From assembly GCA_937911795.1 (NCBI GenBank), contig CALDPJ010000020.1, positions 1 through 5,559 of the forward strand: a DNA stretch of 5,559 nt. Direction: 5' to 3'. The notes under the pieces were generated by a model. It worked only from the letters and a program-made list of their open reading frames with translations, made no database searches and was not told the DNA's origin. The translations under genes and the position numbers were made by a program. Below are positions 4,102-5,559 of this stretch, piece after piece (position 1 is the first letter of the stretch; every line of letters starts with the position of its first letter). Origin of the DNA: an uncultured Flavobacteriales bacterium. Lineage in GTDB: Bacteria > Bacteroidota > Bacteroidia > Flavobacteriales_D > SKUL01.

Positions 4102-5559
4102 GTGAATCCTTATCTGATACTTGTGATCATAGTGGCCTATTTCGGGCTGCTGCTACTCATTTCTCACCTCACCTCCCGCGGCGCCAACAACGACGCATTT
4201 TTTACGGGCAATAAGCAATCGCCCTGGTATGTGGTGGCATTTGGAATGATCGGCACATCGCTCAGCGGTGTCACGTTTATTTCCATACCAGGTTGGGTGG
4301 GTACGAGCTCCTTCTCGTATATGCAAATGGTACTGGGTTATTTGCTCGGTTATGCAGTGGTGGCGCTCATTCTGATGCCGATGTACTACCGGCTCAATCT
4401 AACCTCCATCTATGCATATCTCGGCCAGCGTTTCGGTCCGCAGTCGCACAAAACCGGAGCGGCGTTTTTTCTGATCTCGCGCATCATCGGAGCCTCCTTC
4501 CGGCTCTACCTGGTAGCCATCGTATTTGAACTTATTTTTCAGAAGCTCGAGCTCAACATTCCGTTTGCGGTAACGGTTCTCATCACCGTGGGGCTGATCT
4601 GGCTGTACACTTTTCGCGGCGGTATCAAAACAATCATCTGGACCGATACGCTCCAGACCTTGTTCATGCTGTCAGCAGTGGGTATTACCATCTACATTAT
4701 TGCCGACGACCTGAACCTCGGTGCAGCCGGATTACTGGAAACGGTTCAGAACAGCGATTATTCCCGATGGTTCTTTTTCGACGACTGGAATTCGCCGCAG
4801 CATTTTGTAAAACAATTTCTGGCCGGAGCGTTCATCACCATTGTCATGACCGGGCTTGATCAGGACATGATGCAGAAAAACCTGAGCTGCAAAAACATCC
4901 GCGAAGCACAGATCAACATGTTCAGTTTCAGCGGAATTCTGGTTTTTGTTAATTTACTTTTCCTGACGCTCGGAGCGCTGTTGTTCATTTACTCTGAATC
5001 CATTGGTTTGGCCATTCCCGAACAAACCGACTACCTCTACCCCAACATAGCGCTCGACGGGCATTTGGGAATGGCAGTGGGTGTTTTATTCATCCTGGGA
5101 TTGATTGCATCAGCATATTCAAGTGCAGACTCTGCGCTCACGGCACTGACAACATCGTTTTGTGTGGATATTCTCGAGGTGGAAAAAGAAGTGGCGCTGC
5201 GTCAGGAAAATACGCGAAAATGGGTGCACATCGGAATGTCCGTAACCCTGGTTATGGTGATTCTTATTTTCCGGTTGATCAACGACGAGAGTGTAATAAA
5301 AAGCCTTTTTACCGTAGCTGGATATACCTACGGTCCGTTGCTCGGACTTTATACATTTGGATTGTTCACCAGGCGTCGTCTGCGCGATCGCTGGGTACCG
5401 GTGATTTGTATCCTGTCACCGTTACTTTCTTACGTCCTCAGCAGTAATTCGGAAGCCTGGTTCAACGGATTTCAGTTTGGATTCTTCATCCTGATTGCCA
5501 ACGGGGTGCTCATGTTGGTCGGTTTGTTTTCGATCAGTTATGCCGGTAAACCAGATGAT
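4102..5559 (+). CDS. Sodium:solute symporter (SSS) family transporter, C-terminal end beyond the right edge
   Basis: An intact frame of 486 codons runs off the window. SSS proteins are LeuT-fold inner-membrane carriers that couple substrate uptake to sodium entry. About 13 hydrophobic segments are visible, the usual SSS number. Family signatures are the TM1-2 region with SGVTFISIPGWV (55-66), the loop FRGGIKTIIWTDTLQ (171-185), the cytoplasmic GLDQDMMQKNLSCKN (251-265) typical of Bacteroidota members, and SAYSSADSAL (337-346), whose S340/S341 align with the TM8 serine/threonine pair that binds sodium in PutP and vSGLT. Length suggests only a few residues or a short tail are missing. GTG at 4102 gives VNPYLILVI, the expected N-terminus; a TTG at 4084 would add six residues (VFFDR after the start) and is less likely. 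Substrate cannot be told: SSS members carry proline, sugars, sialic acid, organic acids and others. No catabolic gene is adjacent to help. Confidence 0.95.
   Translation, partial: MNPYLILVIIVAYFGLLLLISHLTSRGANNDAFFTGNKQSPWYVVAFGMIGTSLSGVTFISIPGWVGTSSFSYMQMVLGYLLGYAVVALILMPMYYRLNLTSIYAYLGQRFGPQSHKTGAAFFLISRIIGASFRLYLVAIVFELIFQKLELNIPFAVTVLITVGLIWLYTFRGGIKTIIWTDTLQTLFMLSAVGITIYIIADDLNLGAAGLLETVQNSDYSRWFFFDDWNSPQHFVKQFLAGAFITIVMTGLDQDMMQKNLSCKNIREAQINMFSFSGILVFVNLLFLTLGALLFIYSESIGLAIPEQTDYLYPNIALDGHLGMAVGVLFILGLIASAYSSADSALTALTTSFCVDILEVEKEVALRQENTRKWVHIGMSVTLVMVILIFRLINDESVIKSLFTVAGYTYGPLLGLYTFGLFTRRRLRDRWVPVICILSPLLSYVLSSNSEAWFNGFQFGFFILIANGVLMLVGLFSISYAGKPDD

Noticed and set aside
4293..5447. 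Short plus-strand frames within the symporter gene (4293-4529 and 5160-5447)
   Set aside because: Both are out-of-phase shadows of a continuous 486-codon symporter frame with family motifs throughout.
1..5559. A new defence, mobile or RNA-based system in the window
   Set aside because: No nuclease or transposase, toxin-antitoxin pair, reverse transcriptase, CRISPR-like spacing, integrase, tRNA-end repeat or large conserved RNA fold was seen; all sizeable regions are explained by ordinary genes.

Overview
The window reads as ordinary chromosome of a Bacteroidota member, possibly from the Flavobacteriales/Cytophagales side; no finer placement is possible. The evidence is a type IX secretion (T9SS) C-terminal sorting domain, which is essentially confined to Bacteroidota, the lack of a Shine-Dalgarno sequence before any start, an EGF-like lipoprotein of the kind common in that phylum, and close resemblance of UvrB and the symporter to Bacteroidota proteins as I remember them. 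No mobile element, CRISPR array, tRNA or rRNA is visible.

Layout. (1) Positions 1-843, minus strand: the first 281 codons of uvrB, a nucleotide excision repair gene cut by the left edge. (2) Positions 844-967: a divergent intergenic region with a 7-2-7 inverted repeat near its middle and an AT-rich TAACTTTA box facing each gene. (3) Positions 968-1129, plus strand: a 53-residue single-pass membrane protein. (4) Positions 1148-3183, minus strand: a two-gene unit with an 11-nt gap. The first gene encodes a secreted right-handed beta-helix protein without a sorting domain. The second encodes a secreted protein of three 75-residue repeats ending in a T9SS type A sorting domain. (5) Positions 3184-3441: a divergent intergenic region. 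(6) Positions 3442-3978, plus strand: an EGF-like lipoprotein with a Thr-rich, probably beta-rich body, followed by a clear intrinsic terminator. (7) Positions 4102-5559, plus strand: a sodium:solute symporter family protein, nearly complete but open at the right edge.

How the genes relate. uvrB and the symporter are housekeeping or transport genes with no evident link to their neighbours. The functional theme in the middle is the cell surface: a beta-helix protein and a T9SS-sorted repeat protein that are probably co-transcribed, next to a divergently transcribed lipoprotein. The pair may act together outside the cell, but the sequence gives no substrate. I do not see a convincing new defence or mobile system. 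The items most worth checking are the secreted gene pair with its exact 75-residue periodicity, the small membrane protein, and the uvrB intergenic dyad.
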